Shown here in pieces: positions 54,803-63,388 of a DNA stretch of 64,000 nt. The stretch is from an uncultured Duncaniella sp. (GTDB lineage: Bacteria; Bacteroidota; Bacteroidia; Bacteroidales; Muribaculaceae), in NCBI GenBank assembly GCA_910577255.1, contig CAJTMH010000001.1, positions 1 to 64,000 of the forward strand, in the 5' to 3' direction. The stretch's first letter is position 1, and every line of letters starts with the position of its first letter. The translations under genes and the position numbers were made by a program. The notes beneath the pieces are model-generated. The model did not search any database, was not told the DNA's origin, and worked only from the letters and a program-made list of their open reading frames with translations.

Positions 54803-56326
54803 ATGGCAAGATGTATCGTGACTTTTGTTGCAGCAATTTTACTTGCGACAGGAGTTCAAGCCCAGACACGCCAATCAGAACAAATGGCGTATAGGGTAAA
54901 AGACCAAGCCTTTAATCATTCTCAGGTTGAAGGCATCTCACATTTCATCACTGACAGACTCGGTTCGCGCCTTGCGGCATCAAAACAAAAAATGCGTGCC
55001 GAACAACTTGTGACGGACACATTGAAGGGTTTTGGATTCGATAATGTCCACACTGAGTTTGCCTCTGAATTTACAAAAGGCGGTTGGGACAACGAAAAAA
55101 ACTATGTGGCAATGACTGCTCCATACTACTGCAGTTTCGCTGCAAATCCCAAAGCATGGTCAGGGAGTACCGATGGATTAGTTACAGGTGATTGCATCCT
55201 ATTAGAAGTAACCGATACGAATTCATTATCAAACTATCGCGGAAAACTCCACGGAAAGATTGTCATTATGCCAATCGCAAGAGAATACGAACTTTCGTTC
55301 CGTCCTATGGCAAAAAGATATACCGATGAAGAACTTGCAGAAATGACGAGGGATAATCGCCCTTCAAATCCGTGGGGACGATGGTCGTCCGGTTCAAACA
55401 AGGGATTGCAACAGGCTATCGACTCGCTTATAAAGGAAGAACGTCCGTTGGCTGTAATTGTAGGCGATGGGACTTTCAATATCCCCGGCTCACGAGGTGT
55501 TAATTATAAAGTAGGAGATCCTGAGCCAGTGCCGGAGATTGTTTTGCCCACCGAAGACCACGGCAGAATGGTTCGCCTCCTTAAAGGCGGTGATGAGGTG
55601 AAAATGGAGCTTGACGTAAGAAATACTTTTACTGACAATCAGAAAATCAACAATATCATTGCCGAGATACCTGGCATAGACCCAAAGCTCAAAAATGAAG
55701 TAGTGCTTATCGGTGCACATCTTGATTCTTGGCATGGCGGAACAGGAGGTGCCGATAATGGTTCTGGCTGCATTACAATGATAGAAGCCATGCGCATCCT
55801 TAAATCCCTTGATATAAAACCGCGTCGTACTATCCGCCTTGCTCTGTGGGGTGGAGAGGAACAAGGGTTGTATGGTTCAAGAGGCTATGCCGACCATAAG
55901 CTCTACGATAAGGAGCAAAAGAAAAAATTACCGGGATATGATGAATTCGCACTCTACCTGAACATGGATTTTGGTTCCGGTCGATTCAAAGGAGTATATA
56001 TGGAAGAAAACGATATGGCATATCCATATTTTGAAGCATGGAAACAGCCTTTGGTCTCATTAGGTTTTGACACCTTTTCGCCAATGTCTGTCGGCAGTAC
56101 AGACCATGTTAGCTTTGCTCGTCTTGGACTTCCTGCTTTCCAATTCATTCAGGACCCACTTGATTATTTTAGGGCTTACCACACAACAATGGATACATAC
56201 GAACGCTTGTCATTGGATGACTTGAAAGTCAATGCGGCAATAGTAGCATGGCTGGCATACAGTGCAGCAATGGATGACGGACGTATTCCGGTCAAACCGG
56301 GTTATCCAAAGACATCAGAAAAATAA
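54803..56326 (+). CDS. M28-family metallopeptidase
   Basis: A 507-residue exported protein. Signal MARCIVTFVAAILLATGVQA; a PA-like insert around 140-230; then the M28 zinc site: His in GAHLDSW, Asp in ADNGSG, Glu-Glu in GEEQGLYGS, Asp in NMDFGS and His in YHTTMDT, all present. M28 members are aminopeptidases or carboxypeptidases. It is the last gene of the RND operon, 2 nt after the flavodoxin gene, and is followed by a strong terminator. Its link to efflux is not obvious. Confidence 0.88.
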   Translation: MARCIVTFVAAILLATGVQAQTRQSEQMAYRVKDQAFNHSQVEGISHFITDRLGSRLAASKQKMRAEQLVTDTLKGFGFDNVHTEFASEFTKGGWDNEKNYVAMTAPYYCSFAANPKAWSGSTDGLVTGDCILLEVTDTNSLSNYRGKLHGKIVIMPIAREYELSFRPMAKRYTDEELAEMTRDNRPSNPWGRWSSGSNKGLQQAIDSLIKEERPLAVIVGDGTFNIPGSRGVNYKVGDPEPVPEIVLPTEDHGRMVRLLKGGDEVKMELDVRNTFTDNQKINNIIAEIPGIDPKLKNEVVLIGAHLDSWHGGTGGADNGSGCITMIEAMRILKSLDIKPRRTIRLALWGGEEQGLYGSRGYADHKLYDKEQKKKLPGYDEFALYLNMDFGSGRFKGVYMEENDMAYPYFEAWKQPLVSLGFDTFSPMSVGSTDHVSFARLGLPAFQFIQDPLDYFRAYHTTMDTYERLSLDDLKVNAAIVAWLAYSAAMDDGRIPVKPGYPKTSEK

Positions 56327-56350
56327 ATCCAATCACTTTTTTTCATAGAG

Positions 56351-56383
56351 AAGGCGCAACCGTTGAGTTCAAGGTTGCGCCTT
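56351..56383 (+). terminator. Terminator of the RND operon
   Basis: AAGGCGCAACC and GGTTGCGCCTT form a perfect 11-bp stem around an 11-nt loop, followed by TATTTTAT on the plus strand. The AraC gene ends 24 nt further on the opposite strand, so it may serve both. Confidence 0.8.
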
Positions 56384-56406
56384 TATTTTATCGTTCATAT
56401 CTCGCG

Positions 56407-57222
56407 TTATTCACGGTAGTCAGAGGGACTCATGCCGAGATTGTTCTGTACATAGCGGCTGAAATATCCTGGTGATGAGAAATGGAACATGTCGGAAATC
56501 TGGACAAATGTCAGGCTCTTGTCGCGCAGCTGACGTGAAATGTCGAGCGAAGTGTATCGATTGATCCAGAAGTTGGCGGAGTGTCCGCTGACTTTCTTAC
56601 ATATCTCCGAGAGGTATTTTGGAGTTATGCAAAGTTCCGAAGCATAATATGTCACCTCGCGGTGTTCACGATAGACCCCGCTGTCGAGCAGCGCGAAGAA
56701 CTTGTTCATCACGGCAGCATATTGTGGCGTGATTGAGTCTTCGCCATAGTTATATGCATGGAAGTCGAAGAAGTCAAGAATCATCAGTTGCACGGCACAG
56801 CGGATACTTTCCTCGTAGAACACAAATCCGGTAGTGTCATAGCGGTATTTCACACCTTGAAAATCCTGAAGGCAGAGCGCGAATTGGGCTTCATTGAGTT
56901 TCATCACGGGGTTCATGAACAACGCGAGTTGGCCCTTCATACCGTAGTTGGACTGCGGTGTGCAGTGCTCCACAAAGCCTGACTCAATATAAATCACCAT
57001 GACTTTGAAATCGTCGGATACGCACATGTTTTCAACGAGATCACCCTTGCGCACAATCATAAGGTCATGTTGGCCAAATGTGAAATGTCTGCCGTTGAAA
57101 TCAAACGTCAAGCTTCCGCTGAGGCAAAGAGCATGAGCGAGGTAGCCGGCCATCTTTTCGGAGGCTATCTCGCTCAGGGAGTCTGTAATTATGATTTTGT
57201 CAAATAATTTCTCGTCTGCCAT
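56407..57222 (-). CDS. AraC-family regulator
   Basis: A 271-residue regulator with an N-terminal cupin-like sensing domain (FDFNGRHFTFGQHDLMIVRKGD) and a C-terminal AraC helix-turn-helix pair (SELCITPKYLSEICKKVSG and FVQISDMFHFSSPGYFSRYVQNNLGMSP). It is the last gene of a minus-strand run with two hydrolases and a cupin/CMD protein, with 31 nt to the nearest one, so it is probably co-transcribed and may regulate the cluster. The inducer is unknown. Confidence 0.85.
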   Translation of the reverse strand: MADEKLFDKIIITDSLSEIASEKMAGYLAHALCLSGSLTFDFNGRHFTFGQHDLMIVRKGDLVENMCVSDDFKVMVIYIESGFVEHCTPQSNYGMKGQLALFMNPVMKLNEAQFALCLQDFQGVKYRYDTTGFVFYEESIRCAVQLMILDFFDFHAYNYGEDSITPQYAAVMNKFFALLDSGVYREHREVTYYASELCITPKYLSEICKKVSGHSANFWINRYTSLDISRQLRDKSLTFVQISDMFHFSSPGYFSRYVQNNLGMSPSDYRE

Positions 57223-57253
57223 AATTTGCCAATTATAATGGCAAAGTTACGAA

Positions 57254-58309
57254 TTATTTTTGAAATTTCATATCGAGCCACTCGGCTACGAGTTTGGCTA
57301 TCACGTCATTGTTGAGTTCTTGCATTAGGAAGTGACTGTTGCCTTTAATTCCGATATCAGGTAATAGGACAAGAGTGGCATCCCCTCCGTGGCGGTTGAT
57401 TGCCGCGACAAACTCACGACCCATCTCCAATCTCACCTCCCAGTTGCTTCCGCCAAGAGTGGTGGCGTTGCTTTCAGGGATATAGTCGCCAAAATAAATT
57501 ACAATTGGCTTTTTGGTAAGTTCCATGAATTGTTCCATCGGTACGCCTACACCTTTCAACCCACCTGTCAGACCGGGTAGTGGAGCGGGAATTTCACTAT
57601 CGGGGAAAACATAACCTCCGGGTTCAAGGGCAACGACACCTTTTACTTCGGGATTGTGCATTGCAGCCATCCATCCTGGGAAACCGCCGGCGGAGTGCGT
57701 TACCAGCACTTGATTTCCGATTTTCTTTGCCATTGCATCAAGTGCCGGCACATCAAGCTGATGATTGCTCAAATCGGGAACCATCTGACGGAAGAAGTTG
57801 CTGACACTCAGTGAATCTTTCGGGAACTGTATTCCTTCATTCCATTTGGGCCAGATACCCATGCGCCAGATGTCGAACCAAAACATTTCGTCGGCTACTG
57901 GCTCGACCGTTACAGTGGAGCTTGTGCGGGACGCGTGTCCGCGGCCGGGGAGGTCGAGAACGTATGTCGGATAACCTTCGGCAAGCAGGAGGGTTGCGAA
58001 ACCGGGACGGTCATCAGGCGTAGTTTCCCAGCATACTCCGTCACCGCCATAACCATGCACGAAAACCAGCGGCATATTTTTAGCGTCGGCGGGTATCTGA
58101 TAGCGGACGAAAGCATGGTCACACCGGTAACTTTGACCTGCCTGGTCTTGCTCAGCCCAGCCAACAAATGTGTCGGGATTGAAAGTGCCGGAACGTTCGA
58201 TAGTTGTGCCACCGACAGGGAATTGTCCTTGTTTTTTTATTACAATGCCTTCGGCAAAAGATGATGTTATTGCCATAGCCGAGATTATTAGAGTTATTAA
58301 CTTTCTCAT
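57254..58309 (-). CDS. Exported alpha/beta hydrolase
   Basis: A 351-residue protein with signal MRKLITLIISAMAITSSFA. The hydrolase core shows MPLVFVHGYGGDGVCWE (oxyanion-hole region), YVLDLPGRGHAS, and the nucleophile elbow VTHSAGGFPGW with Ser, plus a possible acid and His in the last third (LPDIGIKGNSHFLMQELNN). Substrate is unknown. Overlaps the cupin/CMD gene by 4 nt (58306-58309), implying a shared transcript and a role beside it. Confidence 0.8.
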   Translation of the reverse strand: MRKLITLIISAMAITSSFAEGIVIKKQGQFPVGGTTIERSGTFNPDTFVGWAEQDQAGQSYRCDHAFVRYQIPADAKNMPLVFVHGYGGDGVCWETTPDDRPGFATLLLAEGYPTYVLDLPGRGHASRTSSTVTVEPVADEMFWFDIWRMGIWPKWNEGIQFPKDSLSVSNFFRQMVPDLSNHQLDVPALDAMAKKIGNQVLVTHSAGGFPGWMAAMHNPEVKGVVALEPGGYVFPDSEIPAPLPGLTGGLKGVGVPMEQFMELTKKPIVIYFGDYIPESNATTLGGSNWEVRLEMGREFVAAINRHGGDATLVLLPDIGIKGNSHFLMQELNNDVIAKLVAEWLDMKFQK

Positions 58310-59412
58310 CTGTTTACAATTTTGCGGATGGGTTCTGTTTTTGACGGTCCGAGATTAAACTTGATAATGTCCAACAGTGAGTTTAACTGCGGTGTGGTGA
58401 CCCCGAGATGACGGCATATACCGATGTGGCCGGTTGCCATAGGTTCGACTCCGCCGAGGGCGGTAAGCATGGAGACTGTCGCTATTTCACGGTCGGTATA
58501 AGGAAGCACACCGCGACCGAAGATGTCGGCGAAAAGATGTTCTTTCAAGAAGCGGTTGATACCGGGCGCGAAATCCTCGTACCACGGTGCCGGGGCATCG
58601 GCAGGTATTCCTGATAGTTCGCAGAGAGTCTTGGCTCCTTGACCATACTTGTCAATGTCGCTCACCACTGATGCCGTTTCGCCTTCATGGTCGGTTATGC
58701 CTTTTGCCATCCGCTCGGAAAGTAGTTTTTTGAAAACACCGAGAGCTGTCAAAGAGCGAGGGAAACCACAGTAGGCATATACTTGGATCAGTAGCTCCTT
58801 GATTTCGTTGACTGTCATCCCTTCTGCCAAACCTTGCTCAAGAGCATTTGTCAAACCTGAGGCATCGCCGATGGCGGCATACGAAGCGATTGTCACAATA
58901 GCCTGTTGGCGAGGAGTGAGGTCGGTTACTACCTCCGGATTTTTTGTTGCCTCAAGATATTCAGCATCAGTGACCGGATCGAGCCAAGTGACCTCATTGT
59001 TTTCAGGGTTACATTCGATAGCCAGATGAGCGAACCAGCTGTCGGGAGCCGCTCCGTGCCAATGTTCCACACCAGGAGCTATTTCTACGATGTCGCCGGG
59101 AAACAGGCGACGTGCCGGTTTGCCTTTCTCCTGATAATAGCCTGTGCCGGCAGTCGCGATAAGTATCTGACCGCCGCTGTGATGGTGCCAGTTGTTGCGG
59201 CATCCGGGCTCAAATGTAACATTGAACATCGGCACATTGAGTTCCTTTTCATGGCTCAAAGGATAGAGCCATGCAGTGCCAATAAAATTCGGATTGCCTG
59301 TCATTGCCTGACCTGACGGGTAAGGCTGACGGAAAGTATTTATATCTGTTGCCATTGTTATCATTGGAATTATTGCGAGAAACGCGCAAATGATTGGTCG
59401 TGGGATTTTCAT
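58306..59412 (-). CDS. Exported cupin/carboxymuconolactone decarboxylase fusion
   Basis: A 368-residue protein with a signal (MKIPRPIICAFLAIIPMITMA). Residues about 45-135 form a cupin (CRNNWHHHSGGQILIATAGTGYYQ, PGVEHWHGAAPDSWFAHLAIE) with the metal-binding His cluster. The rest is two CMD-type repeats (LTPRQQAIVTIASYAAIG...LIQVYAYCGFPRSLTALGVF and LPYTDREIATVSMLTALGG). The family's CxxC pair is not seen; only a single Cys is in the first repeat. It may be a redox-linked envelope enzyme acting with the neighbouring hydrolases. Confidence 0.8.
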   Translation of the reverse strand: MKIPRPIICAFLAIIPMITMATDINTFRQPYPSGQAMTGNPNFIGTAWLYPLSHEKELNVPMFNVTFEPGCRNNWHHHSGGQILIATAGTGYYQEKGKPARRLFPGDIVEIAPGVEHWHGAAPDSWFAHLAIECNPENNEVTWLDPVTDAEYLEATKNPEVVTDLTPRQQAIVTIASYAAIGDASGLTNALEQGLAEGMTVNEIKELLIQVYAYCGFPRSLTALGVFKKLLSERMAKGITDHEGETASVVSDIDKYGQGAKTLCELSGIPADAPAPWYEDFAPGINRFLKEHLFADIFGRGVLPYTDREIATVSMLTALGGVEPMATGHIGICRHLGVTTPQLNSLLDIIKFNLGPSKTEPIRKIVNR

Positions 59413-59456
59413 GATCTCTTTCCTAAGTCATCGACGAAGTCGCTTTGCTCCGTCAA

Positions 59457-60500
59457 TTATAAATAATGTGCAAAGAACTCTGTAAGTTTGTTGACTTCTT
59501 GATCGACGTATTCAGGCACATAATATGTCTGGATATGGGTTGCGCCCGGAATAAGGAACAATTCCTTGTCGGTGGTTCCTGTTGCCTTTTCAAAGGCATC
59601 TGAGGTCATATAGAAAGTATCTGCCTTATTTCCTGCCATCATAAGCAATGGGGCGTTGATAAGGTCGATCTGGTCTGTGGCGTCCCATGTCATCAGATCC
59701 ATCAGACTTTCCATTGTGTAGCGGAATGTTGAATTTGGGTGATAATGGGTGCGGTTATAATATATCGCGCCTTCACGGTAGAGGTCGAACGGCAGTTTCT
59801 CAATCTCCTCATCTGTCAGGTTCATGTCGCCTGTAAATACAATTTCGCCTGTGGTGACTCTCTTTTCCCTTGCATCGGAGGCTTCCTTGAGGCGTTGCTG
59901 AATTGTGGGCATGGCTGAGTCCATGAAGCCATTGCGGCGTACACGGCCGGAATTGAACATACTCAGTGTGGCTACGGCCTTGAAACGCTTGTCGCTTTTT
60001 GCCGCGCCGAGAGTATAGCCACCTCCTCCGCATATACCGAATGCGCCTATACGCTGAGGGTCAACACCGGGATATTTAGAGATATAATCCGCCATACCGT
60101 GAATGTCATTGATTCGGAAATAAGGCTTGTCGGTGTGGCGGGGTTCGCCACCGCTTGCTCCCTGGTATGAGGCATCGGCGGCAATCGTTATATAACCTCG
60201 CTCAGCCATCCGTTGTGCGAACAGTCCTGCGACCTGCTCCTTGGTGCCACCGTTTGGATGTGCCACAATGATAGCCGGATATTCCTTTTCATCGGGATTA
60301 TAATCGGCCGGAGTATAGACATTTGCGGCTATTTCAATGCCGTCAAGATTGTATTTTACCGGGTGGATATTCACTTTGCCGGGTACGTTTTCGGTGATTG
60401 CCTGCTCATAGACAAGGCTCCACGGATTATCCTGTGCATGGAGAACCGTGCCGAAACTGATAGCTGATGCTGCCATGATTAAAATCGTTTTAAGTTTCAT
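59457..60500 (-). CDS. Exported alpha/beta hydrolase (dienelactone-hydrolase-like)
   Basis: A 347-residue protein with a signal (MKLKTILIMAASAISFGTVLHA); I prefer the ATG at 60498-60500 to an upstream start that would spoil the signal. The fold shows YPAIIVAHPNGGTKEQVAGLFAQRM, RIGAFGICGGGGYTLGAA (GxCxG nucleophile position, Cys in place of Ser) and a C-terminal His (FLIPGATHIQTYY). The Cys nucleophile is typical of dienelactone-hydrolase-like proteins. Separated by 98 nt from the NTF2-like gene upstream. Confidence 0.8.
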   Translation of the reverse strand: MKLKTILIMAASAISFGTVLHAQDNPWSLVYEQAITENVPGKVNIHPVKYNLDGIEIAANVYTPADYNPDEKEYPAIIVAHPNGGTKEQVAGLFAQRMAERGYITIAADASYQGASGGEPRHTDKPYFRINDIHGMADYISKYPGVDPQRIGAFGICGGGGYTLGAAKSDKRFKAVATLSMFNSGRVRRNGFMDSAMPTIQQRLKEASDAREKRVTTGEIVFTGDMNLTDEEIEKLPFDLYREGAIYYNRTHYHPNSTFRYTMESLMDLMTWDATDQIDLINAPLLMMAGNKADTFYMTSDAFEKATGTTDKELFLIPGATHIQTYYVPEYVDQEVNKLTEFFAHYL

Positions 60501-60598
60501 GTAATCTTGTTTTTGTGCCGAAGCACGGTTATTAAACAATCTGGTTAAACACCGTGATTATCACATTTCACGGTGTGTATATCACTTTTCCCCGAAAT

Positions 60599-61045
60599 CT
60601 ACTCGCCCAATGTTTTAGTAAATACAAGCGAGGATAATAGCCATTTGTCGTTTTCTCTTACAAAAACCTCTGTTACGATGAATGGGAAGCGGACAGAGTT
60701 ACCACCGACTACTGAATTGAGATGAATGATACTGTAAACAGTCGCCGTATTCTCCGTGAATTTAACCTTTTGGTCGTGTATCTCAGCTTTTTTATACCAT
60801 ATACCACCATCTTTGATAGGGTTTAGTTCCTGTTCCTTACCCCAGTAACCGCCCATGTGAACAAACTGAGATGATTCATGGAACAAGTCGGCAAGTTTCT
60901 CCACGTTTTTACCCGACATCCATTGCCATTTGTCATTGGAGAGATTGATAATCTCCTGTTCCTCCTTTGTAAAAGTATTATTTTGTGCGGCAACTCCCAT
61001 GATTGAGCCGATAAGAATGACAGCGAAAGCAAATACTTTTTTCAT
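60599..61045 (-). CDS. Exported NTF2/SnoaL-like protein
   Basis: A 148-residue exported protein with signal MKKVFAFAVILIGSIMGVAA and a DUF4440/SnoaL-like cone fold (INLSNDKWQWMSGKNVEKLADLFHESSQFVHMGGYWG, TVYSIIHLNSVVGGNSVRFPFIVTEVFV). Such proteins are often small enzymes or binding proteins; function is unknown. It lies 1 nt after the flavodoxin gene of the same strand, so it is translationally coupled. Confidence 0.8.
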   Translation of the reverse strand: MKKVFAFAVILIGSIMGVAAQNNTFTKEEQEIINLSNDKWQWMSGKNVEKLADLFHESSQFVHMGGYWGKEQELNPIKDGGIWYKKAEIHDQKVKFTENTATVYSIIHLNSVVGGNSVRFPFIVTEVFVRENDKWLLSSLVFTKTLGE

Positions 61046-61046
61046 C

Positions 61047-61631
61047 TTACAATCCGATTTCATTCAACCAATCCTTAATGTCATCGTCCGAAATATTGTT
61101 CATAAGCCGACCTTTGCCCCATCTGATGCTTGGGTATGCCTCGTGCAGTTCGTTCTCACTGTTGATTATGTTGCTTCCACCGGAGGTCATGAACGGTATT
61201 ACGGTCTTACCCTGTAAGTCATTGGCTTCGATGAATGTGTTTATAATGGTTGGATGTGTGTTCCACCAGTTTGGATATCCGATGAACACAACGCTGTAAT
61301 CCGTCATATCTGTCACAGAGTCTTTCAGAGCAGGTCGGAAAGAGCGGTTATGCATCTCTACATAACTGCGTGAAAGAGAGTCACGCCAGTTGAGGTCAGC
61401 ATCCGTATATAGTTCAGCCGGTTCAATATTGTGGAGTGTCCCGCCTGTGAGATCGGCGATGCGTTTAGCTGCTTTTTCCGTCGTCCCTGTAGCCGAGAAA
61501 TAGCATACCAACACCTTGTCGCGATTCTCATTATTTGTATTTGCAGGTGTCTCCTGTTTCTTTGTTGAACAGGCGAGAAGTAGGCCCATTATGGCGGCAA
61601 ATACTCCGATTAAAATTGTAAGATGTTTCAT
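61047..61631 (-). CDS. Lipoprotein flavodoxin 2
   Basis: A 194-residue protein with lipobox GLLLAC and a flavodoxin-like domain: VLVCYFSATGTTEKAAKRIA (FMN phosphate loop), YSVVFIGYPNWWNTHPTII (flavin-facing loop). Start ATG at 61629-61631; the longer upstream frame is not needed. It is the first gene of the minus-strand cluster behind a TAATTTTG box at 61663-61670, divergent from another flavodoxin-containing gene. Confidence 0.8.
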   Translation of the reverse strand: MKHLTILIGVFAAIMGLLLACSTKKQETPANTNNENRDKVLVCYFSATGTTEKAAKRIADLTGGTLHNIEPAELYTDADLNWRDSLSRSYVEMHNRSFRPALKDSVTDMTDYSVVFIGYPNWWNTHPTIINTFIEANDLQGKTVIPFMTSGGSNIINSENELHEAYPSIRWGKGRLMNNISDDDIKDWLNEIGL

Positions 61632-61662
61632 CGTTATATAATTTATAGGATTATTCATGTTG

Positions 61663-61798
61663 CAAAATTACGTCTGACTCATCAAACCCCACATACACTA
61701 ATTACCGTAACACTTACCATTATTTCGGATAACGGAAATTTTTGAAAAAACAGTGGTAAAAAACATAATACCCAATTCTTCAGTCTGTAATAATTTTG
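61663..61798. promoter_or_regulatory. Divergent promoter region of the flavodoxin genes
   Basis: A minus-strand -7 box TAATTTTG is read from 61670 to 61663, and a plus-strand -7 box TAATTTTG lies at 61791-61798, so the two flavodoxin operons are transcribed apart from a 195-bp region. Near-palindromic stretches lie between them, for example TTTCGG and CGGAAA around 61725-61738, which could hold a shared regulator site. Confidence 0.6.
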
Positions 61799-61826
61799 TG
61801 GTTGAAAACCAACATCAGAAGTAATT

Positions 61827-63383
61827 ATGAAAAAGTTTTTAATCTTACTATTGACGCTGATTACAGTATCCTCATGCAGTGCTGACAATGCCGATGAGCC
61901 GCTGCCGTCACCCGTGACTCCCGGTGAGGGAAGCACCTCATATTTTGGTGGAAAGAAAGTATTGATTGCCTATTTCTCTTGGGGTGGTACAACCGGACGC
62001 ATGGCTCAGCAGATACAAGCAATCACAGGGGGTGACCTGTTTGAAATTGAGCCGGTCAACCCATATCCGACCTCATATACCCCATGCACTGAAGTAGCAT
62101 TGGAGGAACGCGACAGCAATGCACGTCCCGCCATTAAAAACAGTGTGGCAAACTGGGATGAATATGATGTCGTGTTCCTTGGTGGCCCGGTGTGGTGGCA
62201 TACCGCTCCCATGATTCTCCATACGTTTGCGGAAAGCTACGATTTTGAAGGGAAAACTGTTGTACCCTTTACAACCTACGCATCCACCTACCGTGATGAA
62301 ACCCTGAAGGCTATCGTGGATATGACTCCCGATGCCGAGCATCTCGAAGGCCTGGGATTGACAAGCGGCTCAATCAACGAAAACCGCATACAGACTTGGA
62401 TTGACCTCATCAACGAGCAATGGGCCAATCTCAATCCCGGAGGAGCGACATCACCGATGAACGGCATGGTAGAGCTATGGCAAAAAGGCAATATCCCCGG
62501 ATTCAGGGAGAATGTCAATAATTCCGATGGCCCTGACTTTATGCCCAATATGCTTGTATATACAGTGCCTGAGAATGTTCAGCCCAAAGGAGCTGTGATG
62601 ATCTGCCCCGGAGGAGCATTTGCCTTCCGCAGTATGCAGAACGAGGGCTACGACATAGCCGATATGCTTGTGCCGATGGGATACCAGTGCTTTATCGTTA
62701 ACTACCGCATCAATCCTTATTCCATGCAGGCAAGCGCAACCGACCTGCAAAGGGCGATTCGCTATGTGAAAGCTCACGCTGAAGACTACCGCATCAATCC
62801 TGAAAACATTGCGCTTGTCGGTTTCTCTGCCGGAGGTATATTGAACGGTGAAGTTCTCCTGAACTGGCGTGACCTTACCAATGGAACAGCTCTTGACAGC
62901 TCATACCGTCCTGATGAACTCGACAATATTCCAGTTTCTGCATGTGCCGTAGGGATGATATATTCTTTTTATGGACGTTTGAGCGTATCAATGAATAATG
63001 TTGAGACACTTCGTGCTGCCAACCTTCCTCCTGCCTTCTATTGCTGGGGCACACGTGACGGTTTTGCCGGACAGTTTACACAAAACTCCGACGCATTGAA
63101 AGAAGCCGGCGTAAGAGTGGAGACCAAAGTGCTTGAAGGATATCCACATGGATATGGTAGCGGCGGTAATGCCTCAATTTGGGGAAATGACTTCGATGCC
63201 TTCCTCACCCCAATAATGCAAGGTAATCTTGTGGCCATAGAGGCAATTAATGCGGATAGGGTTGACAATATTGCTGAAATATACTACGATTTAAATGGAC
63301 GTGTTGTATCACCTGATACTATCCGAAAGGGCGGTATATACATCATGAAATCAGGTGTCAAGGCTACTAAAATAATCAGATAA
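61827..63383 (+). CDS. Flavodoxin-esterase fusion lipoprotein with T9SS-like tail
   Basis: A 518-residue lipoprotein (lipobox TVSSC, Cys17) with two domains. Residues 40-200 are a flavodoxin (VLIAYFSWGGTTGRMAQQI, DEYDVVFLGGPVWWHTAPM). Residues 230-480 are an alpha/beta hydrolase with GFSAGG (Ser334), a CWGTRDGFA acid and a GYPHGYGSGG His. The last 35 residues (YYDLNGRVVSPDTIRKGGIYI, ending KIIR) resemble the C-terminal secretion tail of the type IX system. The combination of lipobox and T9SS-like tail is contradictory in standard export models and worth checking. Confidence 0.8.
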   Translation: MKKFLILLLTLITVSSCSADNADEPLPSPVTPGEGSTSYFGGKKVLIAYFSWGGTTGRMAQQIQAITGGDLFEIEPVNPYPTSYTPCTEVALEERDSNARPAIKNSVANWDEYDVVFLGGPVWWHTAPMILHTFAESYDFEGKTVVPFTTYASTYRDETLKAIVDMTPDAEHLEGLGLTSGSINENRIQTWIDLINEQWANLNPGGATSPMNGMVELWQKGNIPGFRENVNNSDGPDFMPNMLVYTVPENVQPKGAVMICPGGAFAFRSMQNEGYDIADMLVPMGYQCFIVNYRINPYSMQASATDLQRAIRYVKAHAEDYRINPENIALVGFSAGGILNGEVLLNWRDLTNGTALDSSYRPDELDNIPVSACAVGMIYSFYGRLSVSMNNVETLRAANLPPAFYCWGTRDGFAGQFTQNSDALKEAGVRVETKVLEGYPHGYGSGGNASIWGNDFDAFLTPIMQGNLVAIEAINADRVDNIAEIYYDLNGRVVSPDTIRKGGIYIMKSGVKATKIIR

Positions 63384-63388
63384 ATATA

